Shown: positions 17,712-26,757, counted from the first letter of the stretch. The stretch is 64,000 bases of DNA from Kaistella sp. 97-N-M2 (GCF_021513235.1 NZ_CP090976.1:620001-684000); one strand, 5' to 3'. The notes: a model not told the origin generated them from the sequence alone. Program-made: numbers and translations.

Positions 17712-19613
17712 TTAGGTTATCGTGTACGTTCTGAAGTTAAGCATTTTTACACGCCCTGAATCTAAAAGATGAATGAGATTTTCGAGGATATTATCTTTCT
17801 CGAAATAATTTAATTTGATGGCGATCTCTTCGACGTTTGAAGGTTTTTGGCGGAGTATTTCCACAATTTCATCGGCGACATTCCGACCAAAAACATTTTC
17901 TTTCTGCTTTTCGCAAACGGAACATTTTCCGCAGTTTTTTACATTTTTTTCGCCGAAGTACGATAAGATGAGTTTCATTTTGCAGAACTCGCGGTCTTCC
18001 ACAAAAAATTTCATCTCTTCCCATTTCTGTAGTTTGTTCCGCTGAATATGCTCAAAAAGATTCCAGTACTTTCCGCCGAAGTGGCGGTCTTCCCGACTTT
18101 TTAAAAATTTAATGCTCGACAGCGCGCCATCAATGTAATCCACATAGCCTTTCCGGTGAACTTCTTTGAGTCTTTCTTTGATCAAATGAGGTTCAGATTC
18201 GATCTTTTTGCTTAAAGTCAGTTCGCTGAACATTATTTTATGCGTGGTAAGCCCCGAAAAATTGCGGAGTAAAAGCTCTAGAAAATACGCATCATTTTTA
18301 GGCAGCAAATCCAGTTCGTCCGGAGAAATCTTCAGTTCCAAAGAAGACAGCGATTGGTTGGCATTGAAAAAAATAAATTCCTGGTTGTGAAGGAAATTTA
18401 AAACATTCCGGATTTTTGCCAAAGAAACTTTGGTGAAATTTTGGATGCGCTGAAGATGCAGTTGGAAAACATTTTCCGGCAGATCGTTTTCGGCCACCTG
18501 AAATGTTGAATACAAATAAGTGACAATATTTTTGAACTCAGCTTTCGAGGGAATTTGATTTCTAAGAATTTGATCAAAATTGATCATTTCCTGCTCTGTC
18601 CATAAAAGAAAGGCATAAGATTCCAAACCATCCCGACCGGACCTGCCGATTTCCTGGTAATAATTTTCGAGCGATTGTGGCGGCGAAAAATGAATGATGA
18701 AACGGACCTGATCTTTGTCGATGCCCATTCCGAAAGCGTTGGTGGAGACTAAAACCTCATTGTTACTTTGAATCCAGCGGTTCTGTTTGGCATTTTTCTC
18801 TCTTAAAGGTAAACCCGCGTGGAAATAATCGACATTCTGAATTTGATTCCGGTGAAGAAATTTTGTGAGTTCCTCGGTTTCTTTTCGGCTTCGTACGTAA
18901 ATGATTCCGGAAGAATTATTGTATTTAAGAATATTTAAGACCCTTTCGTACTTATCGGAAATTTTATCGGAAATAATTTTAATGTTGGTTCTGCGAAAAC
19001 TTCGCCGCAAAATTACAGGATTTTTCAAATTCAGTTTGAGCTGAATTTCTGCCAAAACTTTTGGTGTTGCTGTTGCAGTAAGGGCGAGCAGCGGAATATT
19101 TTTTAAATTCTCGCGGAATCCTTTTATGTTTTGATAGCTTGGCCGAAAATCCTGTCCCCACTCCGAAATACAGTGCGCCTCGTCAACGGCAACGAAAGAG
19201 ATTTGGATTTCTTCTAAATTCTGTAAAAAAATACGGTTCGTTAATCTTTCGGGAGAGATGTAAAGTAGTTTCGTGAGACCGTTTTTACAGCGGTTGAAGA
19301 TGGTTTCTGCATCGAATTCGTCGAGCTCTGAGGATAAATACTCGGCTTCAATGCCATTATTTTTGAGTTGATACACCTGGTCTTTCATCAATGCCAAAAG
19401 CGGCGAAATAACGAGGCAGGTACCTTCTAAAATAAGTGCCGGCAGCTGATAACAGAGTGATTTTCCGCCACCTGTGGAAAGGAGTGCCAAAGAATCTTTC
19501 CCCTCGATCACTGCATTGATGATTTCTTCCTGCGAATCTCTAAACGAATCGTAACCCCAAAAATGTTTTAGGGTTTGATATTTGAGGTCTTGAAAAGCCT
19601 GAGACGAAATCAT
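17712..19613 (-). CDS. recQ: ATP-dependent DNA helicase RecQ
   Basis: Superfamily 2 3'-5' helicase of recombination repair. It has 633 residues from MISSQAFQDL; an in-frame ATG seven codons upstream is less likely. Seen: Walker A ALLSTGGGKSLCYQLP, the AVDEAHCISEWGQDFRPSY DEAH box, motif VI IGRSGRDGLES, and the zinc-binding cysteines in FCKMKL...CGKCSVCEKQ near the end of the RQC region. The protein stops about 45 residues later and has no HRDC domain, as in the shorter RecQ forms common in Bacteroidota. It lies directly downstream of the OmpA terminator. Confidence 0.93.
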   Translation of the reverse strand: MISSQAFQDLKYQTLKHFWGYDSFRDSQEEIINAVIEGKDSLALLSTGGGKSLCYQLPALILEGTCLVISPLLALMKDQVYQLKNNGIEAEYLSSELDEFDAETIFNRCKNGLTKLLYISPERLTNRIFLQNLEEIQISFVAVDEAHCISEWGQDFRPSYQNIKGFRENLKNIPLLALTATATPKVLAEIQLKLNLKNPVILRRSFRRTNIKIISDKISDKYERVLNILKYNNSSGIIYVRSRKETEELTKFLHRNQIQNVDYFHAGLPLREKNAKQNRWIQSNNEVLVSTNAFGMGIDKDQVRFIIHFSPPQSLENYYQEIGRSGRDGLESYAFLLWTEQEMINFDQILRNQIPSKAEFKNIVTYLYSTFQVAENDLPENVFQLHLQRIQNFTKVSLAKIRNVLNFLHNQEFIFFNANQSLSSLELKISPDELDLLPKNDAYFLELLLRNFSGLTTHKIMFSELTLSKKIESEPHLIKERLKEVHRKGYVDYIDGALSSIKFLKSREDRHFGGKYWNLFEHIQRNKLQKWEEMKFFVEDREFCKMKLILSYFGEKNVKNCGKCSVCEKQKENVFGRNVADEIVEILRQKPSNVEEIAIKLNYFEKDNILENLIHLLDSGRVKMLNFRTYTIT

Positions 19614-19640
19614 GGAGTAAAAATACTGAAACAAAATTCA

Positions 19641-19674
19641 ATAAAACAAAAAAAGCCACGCAATGCGTGGCTTT
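19641..19674 (-). terminator. Intrinsic terminator after the OmpA gene
   Basis: Eleven-base arms AAAGCCACGCA (19652-19662) and TGCGTGGCTTT (19664-19674) form a near-perfect palindrome. On the minus strand it is followed by TTTTTGTTTTATTG. It lies 20 bases past the stop of the porin gene at 19694. Confidence 0.85.
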
Positions 19675-19693
19675 GAACTATAAATTTCAGAAA

Positions 19694-21139
19694 TTATTTC
19701 GCTTCGAAGTAAACTCTTCTGTTAGCTCTGTTTTTCCATTCAGGACATTTAGTCGCTGGGTTACATTCCGGGTATTTAAGGTCTTTTTCACCTCTACCAA
19801 CTGCTTGCAATTTTCCAGATTCTACACCATTTTGCGTTAAATAATTTTTAACGGTATTGGCTCTTCTTTGAGAAAGATTTTCGTTGTAAGCATCTGTACC
19901 TCTTGTATCTGTTCCACCTACTACGTTATAAGTTCCTGTAGAAGAATTGATATAATTAACAGCGTTGTTCAGGATCGGAGTGTTTGACGGAAGAATTCGG
20001 TCGGAGTTTAAATCGAATTCGATTCCTTCCATTGTTCTCGTGTTGTCTGTAACTGTTGAACTTGAATTAGTTGGACAACCGTTATTTTCAACAGGACCTG
20101 GAACGGTTACACATTTGTCATAAAGATCGATTACACCATCTAAATCTGTATCAAAAGCAACACCTGCCCCATCAACTCTTGCACCTGCAGGAGTATCAAG
20201 TTGTCTGTCCCAATCGTCACAAACGCCATCATTATCTGCATCACCTTTTTTACAAACTTCAACATCCTGGCTTTTGTCTGCCAATACATCTAATTTGTAA
20301 TAAATTTCCTGCAATGGATCATGCCACATTAGGTGCGACTGGTGTTTCCCTAATTTTAGAGATAAACCTAAAGTTGCGTTGATGAAGTTATCAGAAACCT
20401 GATCTTCGATTTTATTAACAGTACTGTACTGAGCACCACCACCATCAAACTGATCGTCTGTGGAAACTACATACATTACTCTACCTTCAAGATCGATTCT
20501 TCTGTTCACTTTGTATTTTAATCCGGCACCTGCCTGACCAAATAATGAATTGAATTTGAAAGGTTTGATCTCAGTCATTAATTTTTGACCGGAAGCATCT
20601 TCCTGATAAGCTCTGTACGCTAAGGTACCAATACCTGCATACCCGTGCAAAGCCCATCTGTACGGTGATTTGTTATCAACTCTTCTTAATAAATTAGAAA
20701 AATTAACATCTCCTAATAAAGAGATAGCATCATACTGTGTTCTGGCCCCTCTATCCTGAATACCGGTTCCTGTGGTATTATCGGTTTTGGTATTGAACCA
20801 ACCTTGTCTTGTTTCGCCTCTGTCGTATTGTAGATTCAGACCAAAAGCATGCGTAATTGCCTTATCAACACTGATATAAGCGGAGTACCCGAAAAGGTTT
20901 TTTCCATTACCATTTTTAATGGATGTGAGATCCGCAGATTGTAGAAGTGGCACACCCGCACCTACAGAAATTGCCCAGTCATTAAATCGCTTAGAACTCT
21001 GCGTAAACGGTGATACGTTTGCAGACCCCGAAGAGTAAGTGTTTGGATAACCTTCAGTAGCAACTGCCATTGAATCTTGAGCGAACATAGCGGTAGGTAT
21101 AGCTACTGCCAGAGCCACGATTGCTAAATTTAGTTTCAT
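19694..21139 (-). CDS. OmpA family outer membrane protein
   Basis: A 481-residue major porin type. Order: signal peptide (about 1-20, ending MFAQ), an eight-stranded-barrel-like region (about 45-285), thrombospondin type 3 calcium-binding repeats (about 293-355, DADNDGVCDDWD and FDTDLDGVIDLYDKC), and an OmpA/MotB C-terminal peptidoglycan-binding domain (about 365-481) with GGTDTRGTDAYNENLSQRRA. It links outer membrane to cell wall. It is a tandem paralogue of the gene at 21285, sharing RRFNDWAISVG and the whole TSP3 region, but only this copy keeps the OmpA domain. Strong terminator downstream suggests high expression. Confidence 0.93.
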   Translation of the reverse strand: MKLNLAIVALAVAIPTAMFAQDSMAVATEGYPNTYSSGSANVSPFTQSSKRFNDWAISVGAGVPLLQSADLTSIKNGNGKNLFGYSAYISVDKAITHAFGLNLQYDRGETRQGWFNTKTDNTTGTGIQDRGARTQYDAISLLGDVNFSNLLRRVDNKSPYRWALHGYAGIGTLAYRAYQEDASGQKLMTEIKPFKFNSLFGQAGAGLKYKVNRRIDLEGRVMYVVSTDDQFDGGGAQYSTVNKIEDQVSDNFINATLGLSLKLGKHQSHLMWHDPLQEIYYKLDVLADKSQDVEVCKKGDADNDGVCDDWDRQLDTPAGARVDGAGVAFDTDLDGVIDLYDKCVTVPGPVENNGCPTNSSSTVTDNTRTMEGIEFDLNSDRILPSNTPILNNAVNYINSSTGTYNVVGGTDTRGTDAYNENLSQRRANTVKNYLTQNGVESGKLQAVGRGEKDLKYPECNPATKCPEWKNRANRRVYFEAK

Positions 21140-21284
21140 AATTTTTTATTGTTAAGTTAATAAATGATTTTCTTTTTTCCAGTCTATAATTTGAAGAAAC
21201 GATATTTGCCAATATTTTGTTAAAAAATACGCTCAATCTCCGAGCCTATGAGCAAACGCCGTGCCACGCAAACTATTTTAGACT

Positions 21285-22406
21285 TTATTTGTTTGCAGAA
21301 TCGTTAATAATTCCTGAATTTACAGGACATCCATTATTATCGGCAGACCCCGGAACGGTCACACACTTATCGTAAAGGTCGATTACACCATCCAGATCCA
21401 TATCCAATGCAACGCCGGCGCCATCAACTCTTGCATTGGCAGGAGTGTCAAGTTGTCTGTCCCAATCGTCACAAACTCCGTCATTATCGTTGTCACCTTT
21501 TTGGCAGACTACCAGATCTTCCGAAGCATTTTCTAGCAGATTGGCCTTATAGTAAACCTCTTGTAACGGATCGTGCCAGGCGAGATGAGAATCATGCTTA
21601 CCCAGTTTGAAGCTTAAGCCTAAATTAACCGTTAACAGATCATCTCCATAACTGTCGTTTATGAGATTATAGTTAATTCTGGGACGTCCGGTGTCCCGAA
21701 GATCTCCACCACCGTCAAATTCTTCATCGCCGCTAAAGATATACATGCTGCGAAGTTCTACGTCGATCATTTTGGAAACTTTGTATTTTAAACCAAGCCC
21801 TCCCTGCAAAAAGAAAGAGGCAATGCCTAATTTTTGATCCACCGCAAGCGGAAAAGTGTTCGGCGCGTACTGGGATAAATCATTATCCAGCAACAAGGTT
21901 TCATAGGCCTGCACCCCCACACCAGCATACCCGTGGAGCGCCCATCGATAAGGTGAATGATTGTCAACCCGTCGTAATAAATTCGAAAAATTAATATCTC
22001 CCAACACAGAAATCTGTTGGTACTTCGTCCAGGCATCAGCGATTCCCGCTACAGCACCTTCTGCACCAGGTAACTTTCCCTGTTGATTGGTCTTGCCCAT
22101 TTGGTACTGCAAACTCATGCCAAAAGTGTGACTGATATGCTTGTCTAAACTCGCGTACGCATTGTAACCCCAGTTAATTTTATTATCGTAAAAGGATGTT
22201 AAATCGCCCTTAGCGAGGAAGGCGGCACCGCCACCGACTGAGATCGCCCAGTCGTTAAACCTTCTTGCAGAATTGTCAAATGTTTGTACACTTGCCGAGC
22301 CGTTGGAGAAGGTGTTTGGATACTCATTGTTACCGGACACTGCTAAACTATCCTGTGCATAGAAAGCAATAGGTAAGGTTAATGCTAAAAATAAACCTAA
22401 TTTCAT
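21285..22406 (-). CDS. OmpA-type porin paralogue lacking the OmpA domain
   Basis: A 373-residue paralogue of the downstream porin. It has a signal peptide, barrel region with RRFNDWAISVGGGAAFL, and the TSP3 repeats (DNDNDGVCDDWD, MDLDGVIDLYDKC, about 300-358). It then stops after CPVNSGIINDSANK. The whole peptidoglycan-binding domain of about 115 residues found in its neighbour is missing, and the 145 bases to the next gene are too short to hold it. Without that domain it would be a barrel with a periplasmic calcium-binding stub. It starts only 10 bases after folK, so it may be translated from the folK mRNA. It could be a stable variant or a truncated copy. Confidence 0.85.
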   Translation of the reverse strand: MKLGLFLALTLPIAFYAQDSLAVSGNNEYPNTFSNGSASVQTFDNSARRFNDWAISVGGGAAFLAKGDLTSFYDNKINWGYNAYASLDKHISHTFGMSLQYQMGKTNQQGKLPGAEGAVAGIADAWTKYQQISVLGDINFSNLLRRVDNHSPYRWALHGYAGVGVQAYETLLLDNDLSQYAPNTFPLAVDQKLGIASFFLQGGLGLKYKVSKMIDVELRSMYIFSGDEEFDGGGDLRDTGRPRINYNLINDSYGDDLLTVNLGLSFKLGKHDSHLAWHDPLQEVYYKANLLENASEDLVVCQKGDNDNDGVCDDWDRQLDTPANARVDGAGVALDMDLDGVIDLYDKCVTVPGSADNNGCPVNSGIINDSANK

Positions 22407-22416
22407 ATTTGTTGTT

Positions 22417-22839
22417 TTAATGTGTTTCGATACTTAATAACAATTTTCGGGAAAAATCGCGCTCGTACAAATGTTTTTGGTGCGGAATCTGCAAAATTCT
22501 ACACTCAAAAATAATGTTCTCATATCTTACAACATCGATATCAATAATCCTATCTTCATAGCTCTCTGTGAGCGAGGAATCTTTTGTTCGTCCCATATCA
22601 AACTCTATTCTTTTTATCAAATTCAAGAGATTAACGGGGGAAAATTGTGTTTTTATTAATATTGCAATATTACAAAAAATATTGTTACTCGCAAATTCTA
22701 CAGGGGTGGTACGCAGCATTGTACTTTGCTTAATTACAGGCCCTATATCGTGTTGAATGCGCCCTATTGCAGTGCGGATATTGGTTTCGGTATTACCCAA
22801 ATTACTGCCGAGTAACAAAGTGACGGTGTATTGCGACAT
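22417..22839 (-). CDS. folK: Hydroxymethyl-dihydropterin pyrophosphokinase
   Basis: Transfers pyrophosphate from ATP to 6-hydroxymethyl-7,8-dihydropterin in folate synthesis. It has 140 residues. TLLLGSNLGN near the N-terminus binds the pterin, and EDRIIDIDVVRYENIIF at about 94-110 is the HPPK signature (DRxIDxD) with the Mg-binding aspartates. It is shorter than E. coli FolK (159) but keeps all core motifs. sppA diverges 21 bases from its start, and the porin paralogue follows 10 bases after its stop on the same strand. Confidence 0.92.
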   Translation of the reverse strand: MSQYTVTLLLGSNLGNTETNIRTAIGRIQHDIGPVIKQSTMLRTTPVEFASNNIFCNIAILIKTQFSPVNLLNLIKRIEFDMGRTKDSSLTESYEDRIIDIDVVRYENIIFECRILQIPHQKHLYERDFSRKLLLSIETH

Positions 22840-22860
22840 ATTGTAAAATATTAGGAAGTT

Positions 22861-24618
22861 ATGAGAAGTTTTTTTAAAAATGTCTTAGCAAATATAGTGG
22901 CAATTATGATGATCGGAGCAGTTTTTTGTCTGTTTTTAGTACTGATGATTGTCGCCAGCGTTTTCAGTAATGAGCAAAAAATAAATATAAAGGACAATTC
23001 AGTACTCACTTTAGATTTTAAAACACGCATTATCGACAGTCCTTCCGAAGATAATAAAGGATTATTTGCTTTCGAAGAAAAGCAAAAAAATATTATGATC
23101 ATCGACATGCTCCAAGCCATCAAAAACGCCAAAACCGACTCTAAAATAAAAGGCATCAGTATAGAAACGGACGGAATACAGGCGGGCATGACGCAGCTTG
23201 ATGATGTTCGCGACGCGTTGCAAGACTTTAAAAAAAGCGGAAAATTTGTATATGCTTACGGAAATGTGGTTTCCCAGCCCGCTTATTATTTAGGTTCGGT
23301 GGCCGATAAATATTATTTGAATCCTGCCGGGGGTATCGAACTGAAAGGTCTAAGCTCCGAAGTATTATATATGAAGAGTTTCGCGGAAAAATTTGGCATC
23401 GGCATCGAGGTCATTCGCCACGGAAAATATAAATCGGCAGTCGAACCTTTTTTAAGGGACGACATGTCGCCGGAAAACCGCGAACAACTTTCAACCTTGC
23501 TAAATGATATTTGGTCGGTAAATGCTGCGAAAATGGCAACTTCAAGAAAAATGGATACTGCACAGTTTCGCACGGTTGTGGACAGCCTTTACGGAATTAT
23601 ACCCGAATTAAGTTTAAAATACAGATTAGCCGATCAGCTTATCCAAAAAACCCAGTACGACGATCTTTTAAAAAGCAAACTGAACGTAAAGAAAAAAGAC
23701 AAACTCCATAAAATTTCTTTTAACAGTTATATTTCAAGCTTCGAGGACGATAATACAAAAAAAGACGACCAGATCGCGGTACTCTATGCTTCCGGTGCTA
23801 TTTACAACGGCGAAGGTTATGATGCCATTTACGCAGACAATTTCGTAAAGGAAATTAAAAAATTAAAAGACAATGATAAAGTGAAAGCAGTTGTGTTCAG
23901 AATTAATTCGCCCGGTGGAAGTGCCAATGCTTCCGACGAAATTCTTTTTGAACTTCAACAGCTGAAAAAGAAAAAGCCGTTAGTTGTTTCTTTCGGAGAC
24001 TATGCAGCATCCGGCGGGTACTATGTTGCCATGGCGGCGGATAAAATTTATTCCGAACCCAACACTTTAACGGGAAGTATCGGCGTTTTCGGTATGATTC
24101 CTTACTTTAAAGAGATTGCGAATAAAAACGGCTTAAATTCTTATGCCGTTACTACAAATGCCAACTCAAATATGTATTCACCTGTTAACGGCATTACCCC
24201 AGGCGGAATATCGATGATGACAAAAAGTGTAGAGCAGACCTATAAAAGATTTGTGCACTTCGTTACCGTAAACCGTAAAAAATCCTTCGACCAGATTGAT
24301 GCAATCGGCGGCGGAAGAGTCTGGAGCGGAACACGTGCCAAGCAACTCGGGCTTGTAGATGATTTGGGGACTTTAACCGATGCTATTAATTTTGCGGCAC
24401 AGAAAGCCAAACTTAAAGAGTACCACACAGCGAGCTATCCAAAACGCGTAAGCAAATTCGAACAGTTATTTAAAGATATGGGCGAAGAGCAGATGTCTGC
24501 GCGACTTATTAAAAATAAAATTGGTGCGGAGAATTACAAAATCTTCGAACAGGTAACGAATCCGAAACTGAAAAGCAGTGTAATGATGGAAATGCCTTTC
24601 CACATAAAATTCGATTAA
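22861..24618 (+). CDS. sppA: Signal peptide peptidase SppA, 67K type
   Basis: Membrane-bound serine/lysine protease that degrades cleaved signal peptides. It has 585 residues with one N-terminal transmembrane helix (about 13-35). It has the long two-domain layout: the N-terminal half carries the catalytic lysine in YKSAVEPF (Lys191), and the C-terminal half the nucleophile in DYAASGGYY (Ser384), matching Lys209/Ser409 of E. coli. GSIGVFG follows the nucleophile segment. Monocistronic, with a strong terminator. Confidence 0.95.
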   Translation: MRSFFKNVLANIVAIMMIGAVFCLFLVLMIVASVFSNEQKINIKDNSVLTLDFKTRIIDSPSEDNKGLFAFEEKQKNIMIIDMLQAIKNAKTDSKIKGISIETDGIQAGMTQLDDVRDALQDFKKSGKFVYAYGNVVSQPAYYLGSVADKYYLNPAGGIELKGLSSEVLYMKSFAEKFGIGIEVIRHGKYKSAVEPFLRDDMSPENREQLSTLLNDIWSVNAAKMATSRKMDTAQFRTVVDSLYGIIPELSLKYRLADQLIQKTQYDDLLKSKLNVKKKDKLHKISFNSYISSFEDDNTKKDDQIAVLYASGAIYNGEGYDAIYADNFVKEIKKLKDNDKVKAVVFRINSPGGSANASDEILFELQQLKKKKPLVVSFGDYAASGGYYVAMAADKIYSEPNTLTGSIGVFGMIPYFKEIANKNGLNSYAVTTNANSNMYSPVNGITPGGISMMTKSVEQTYKRFVHFVTVNRKKSFDQIDAIGGGRVWSGTRAKQLGLVDDLGTLTDAINFAAQKAKLKEYHTASYPKRVSKFEQLFKDMGEEQMSARLIKNKIGAENYKIFEQVTNPKLKSSVMMEMPFHIKFD

Positions 24619-24626
24619 TCCCACAG

Positions 24627-24667
24627 AAAAGCCCGGTTTGAAATTCAAACCGGGCTTTTTTTTCTTT
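24627..24667 (+). terminator. Bidirectional terminator between sppA and the GlsB-type gene
   Basis: Arms AAAAGCCCGGTTTGAA and TTCAAACCGGGCTTTT (about 24627-24657) pair almost perfectly and run into eight or more T residues. Reading the minus strand, the same stem is preceded by A residues and followed by TTTTCTG, so it can also end the convergent gene. Confidence 0.9.
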
Positions 24668-24675
24668 TTCTGCGA

Positions 24676-24930
24676 TTAAGCTCTTTTAGTGGCCATTCCG
24701 TAGATCCAGAGAACTGCTAAAGCTCCTACTACTGCAAGCAGCATACTTTTGATGTCGAACTCATTTACCGTTCCCCATCCTAGCATACTTCCGATCCATC
24801 CACCTACGAATGCTCCTACGATCCCTAAAATAATTGTTAAAAGCCAACCCATATTCTGGTTGCCTGGCATAATCATTTTTGCAATTGCACCTGCGATAAG
24901 ACCAAAAATGATCCAAGTTAAAATTCCCAT
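24676..24930 (-). CDS. GlsB/YeaQ/YmgE family membrane protein
   Basis: An 84-residue inner-membrane protein with three hydrophobic helices (about 3-20, 28-50, 60-80) and the family pattern GLIAGAIAKMIMPG followed by GIVGAFVGGWIGSMLG. The family was formerly called transglycosylase-associated protein and is linked to general stress responses; its molecular role is not established. A single gene, convergent with sppA, with a 43-base spacer to ftsY downstream-facing sequence and an AT-rich upstream region. Confidence 0.88.
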   Translation of the reverse strand: MGILTWIIFGLIAGAIAKMIMPGNQNMGWLLTIILGIVGAFVGGWIGSMLGWGTVNEFDIKSMLLAVVGALAVLWIYGMATKRA

Positions 24931-25011
24931 AGTTTTAAAATTTAATGTTAATAATTAGAATTCGAATTTTTAAAGTTAGAAAAATATATCAGACAAAATT
25001 AAAATTTCATT

Positions 25012-25968
25012 CTAAAGTCTCTTTCTGAAAAATGAATCTACAAATTCTGTTCCATTAAATAATTGAAGGTCCGTCATCTTTTCCCCAACACCAATATATT
25101 TCACTGGAATCTGGAACTGATCCGAGATGCCAATTACTACACCGCCTTTTGCTGTACCATCTAATTTGGTCACCGCCAGCGCATTAACTTCGGTAGCTGC
25201 GGTAAACTGTTTCGCCTGCTCGAAAGCATTTTGGCCGGTGGAGCCATCTAAAACTAATAAAATTTCGTGCGGCGCATCGGGAACAACTTTTTGCATCACA
25301 CGCTTAATCTTCGTTAGTTCGTTCATTAAATTCACTTTGTTGTGAAGTCTTCCTGCAGTATCGATGATCACAACGTCCGCATTATTCGCCACAGCGCTTT
25401 GCACCGTATCAAACGCTACGGATGCCGGATCCGAACCCATATTTTGTTTTACAATGGGTACGCCAACTCTTTCACTCCAAATCGTCAGTTGTTCTGTTGC
25501 CGCAGCACGAAACGTATCTGCCGCACCCAAAATAACTTTTCGGCCTTCTGTTTTGAACTGGTGGGCCAGCTTACCAATGGTGGTCGTTTTTCCCACACCA
25601 TTTACGCCGACTACCATAATAACGTATGGCTTTTTCGATTCGTCGATGTTGCCGGTTCCTGCATGGGGGTTTTCCAGTAACAATCCTGTAATTTCTTCAC
25701 GGAGAATCTGGTCTAGTTCGCCGGTTCCTACAAATTTATCTCTGGCAACGCGCTGCTCAATTCTCTCAATAATTTTTATGGTGGTGGAAGCGCCTACATC
25801 AGAAGCGATAAGTACTTCTTCCAAATCGTCCAAAACTTCGTCATCTACGGTGCTTTTTCCTACAACCGCTTTTGAAATTTTATCAAAAAAGCCCTGATTC
25901 GATTTTTCCAATCCTTTGTCTAAAACTTCTTTCTCTTCCTTTTTAAAGATTTTTTTATACCAGCTCAT
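25012..25968 (-). CDS. ftsY: Signal recognition particle receptor FtsY
   Basis: SRP-type GTPase that docks ribosome-nascent chain complexes at the translocon. It has 318 residues: a short basic N-terminal membrane-association segment (MSWYKKIFKKEEKEV), an N domain (about 25-100) and a G domain with G1 GVNGVGKTTTIGKLA (121-135), DTAGRLHNK, and TKLDGTAKGG. The acidic A domain of E. coli FtsY is absent, as usual in Bacteroidota. It follows rpmB-rpmG-DUF4295 in the conserved order but has its own -7 box just after their terminator. Confidence 0.95.
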   Translation of the reverse strand: MSWYKKIFKKEEKEVLDKGLEKSNQGFFDKISKAVVGKSTVDDEVLDDLEEVLIASDVGASTTIKIIERIEQRVARDKFVGTGELDQILREEITGLLLENPHAGTGNIDESKKPYVIMVVGVNGVGKTTTIGKLAHQFKTEGRKVILGAADTFRAAATEQLTIWSERVGVPIVKQNMGSDPASVAFDTVQSAVANNADVVIIDTAGRLHNKVNLMNELTKIKRVMQKVVPDAPHEILLVLDGSTGQNAFEQAKQFTAATEVNALAVTKLDGTAKGGVVIGISDQFQIPVKYIGVGEKMTDLQLFNGTEFVDSFFRKRL

Positions 25969-26022
25969 TATCAGAATTACAAATTAAAAATTAGAAAATT
26001 ACAGCCCGGCGCGGACTGCAAC

Positions 26023-26030
26023 CAAAGATA
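26023..26030 (-). promoter_or_regulatory. -7 box of the ftsY promoter
   Basis: The minus strand reads TATCTTTG, an exact TAnnTTTG match, 54 bases before the ftsY ATG and directly after the T tract of the DUF4295 terminator. The -33 region would lie inside that terminator hairpin and shows no TTG. Confidence 0.5.
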
Positions 26031-26032
26031 AA

Positions 26033-26060
26033 ACAAAAAAACTACCCAATAGGATAGTTT
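26033..26060 (-). terminator. Terminator of rpmB-rpmG-DUF4295
   Basis: Arms AAACTAcCC (26039-26047) and GGaTAGTTT (26052-26060) pair with one mismatch around a four-base loop. On the minus strand the hairpin is followed by seven T residues. It lies 24 bases past the DUF4295 stop. Confidence 0.7.
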
Positions 26061-26084
26061 TATATATTCTCGCGAAAGCAAAAA

Positions 26085-26240
26085 TTATTTTTTCAAAAAA
26101 CCTTCAACTTCGTCAGCGTTCATTACTCTTTCTTCGAAAACGTAAGCACCACTTTTCGCGGATTTTACCATTTTCACAACTTTGGTCATTTTTTTAGAAC
26201 CTGCACCACCCTGAAGCGTTGCTACTACTTTCTTTGCCAT
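26085..26240 (-). CDS. DUF4295 family protein
   Basis: A 51-residue basic protein starting MAKKVVATLQGGAGSKKMTK and ending VEGFLKK. It belongs to DUF4295, a family restricted to Bacteroidota whose gene almost always follows rpmB-rpmG. The gene context and the Lys/Gly-rich sequence suggest a ribosome-associated small protein, but no function is established to my knowledge. It starts 19 bases after the rpmG stop and is followed by a terminator. It is easily missed because it is so short. Confidence 0.88.
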   Translation of the reverse strand: MAKKVVATLQGGAGSKKMTKVVKMVKSAKSGAYVFEERVMNADEVEGFLKK

Positions 26241-26259
26241 TTTTTATTCTTTTAAAAAA

Positions 26260-26442
26260 TTACTTAATTTCTTTGTGAAGGGTGTATTTTTTAAGAACCG
26301 GATTAAATTTTTTCAACTCTAATCGCTCTGTAGTGTTCTTTTTATTTTTGGTAGTGATGTATCTTGACATTCCTGCTACACCGGTTTCTTTGTGCTCTGT
26401 GCACTCCAAAATCACCTGTACTCTGTTACCTTTTTTTGCCAT
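26260..26442 (-). CDS. rpmG: 50S ribosomal protein L33
   Basis: A 60-residue L33 with [14 protein letters not shown], the [18 protein letters not shown] core and the YTLHKEIK C-terminus. The four zinc-binding cysteines of C-plus L33 are reduced to one (ECTEH; the second pair is replaced by NPVLKK), so it is a zinc-independent form. It lies nine bases after rpmB and before DUF4295 in one operon. Confidence 0.95.
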   Translation of the reverse strand: MAKKGNRVQVILECTEHKETGVAGMSRYITTKNKKNTTERLELKKFNPVLKKYTLHKEIK

Positions 26443-26451
26443 GATTTCTTG

Positions 26452-26688
26452 TTATTTAATAAATCCGTTACGTGTTGCTCTCAGGATTGCTTCTTCAATC
26501 CCAATTCTATTGATAATTCTCAATCCATGAGCAGTAACTTTTAAAGTTACAGATTTCTCCAGCTCCGGAAGGTAAAATTTCTTCTCTAGTAAGTTAATTT
26601 CAAAACGACGTTTCGTTTTGTTATTAGCGTGAGAAACATTGTTTCCTACCATGGCACGCTTTCCTGTTATTTGGCAAATTCTTGACAT
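26452..26688 (-). CDS. rpmB: 50S ribosomal protein L28
   Basis: A 78-residue L28 with [29 protein letters not shown] cut here into its two halves: the CxxTGK N-terminus and the SHxxNKTKRRF rRNA-binding segment. Only one cysteine is present, so no zinc site is formed. First gene of rpmB-rpmG-DUF4295, expressed from the promoter at 26727-26757. Confidence 0.95.
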   Translation of the reverse strand: MSRICQITGKRAMVGNNVSHANNKTKRRFEINLLEKKFYLPELEKSVTLKVTAHGLRIINRIGIEEAILRATRNGFIK

Positions 26689-26726
26689 ATCTCGATGTTC
26701 TTTTTACTAATAAATATTTGAGAGTG

Positions 26727-26757
26727 CAAAATAACGAAGAATATTTTAATTAGACAA
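26727..26757 (-). promoter_or_regulatory. Promoter of rpmB-rpmG-DUF4295
   Basis: On the minus strand TTG (26755-26757) is followed by 20 bases and TTATTTTG (26727-26734), which differs from TAnnTTTG at one fixed base. It lies 38 bases before the rpmB ATG and is the only good match in the 192-base spacer to murB. Confidence 0.55.

Noticed and set aside
19694-22406. The two porins considered as one gene broken by a stop or frameshift
   Set aside because: Each has its own signal peptide, barrel and TSP3 region; they are tandem paralogues.
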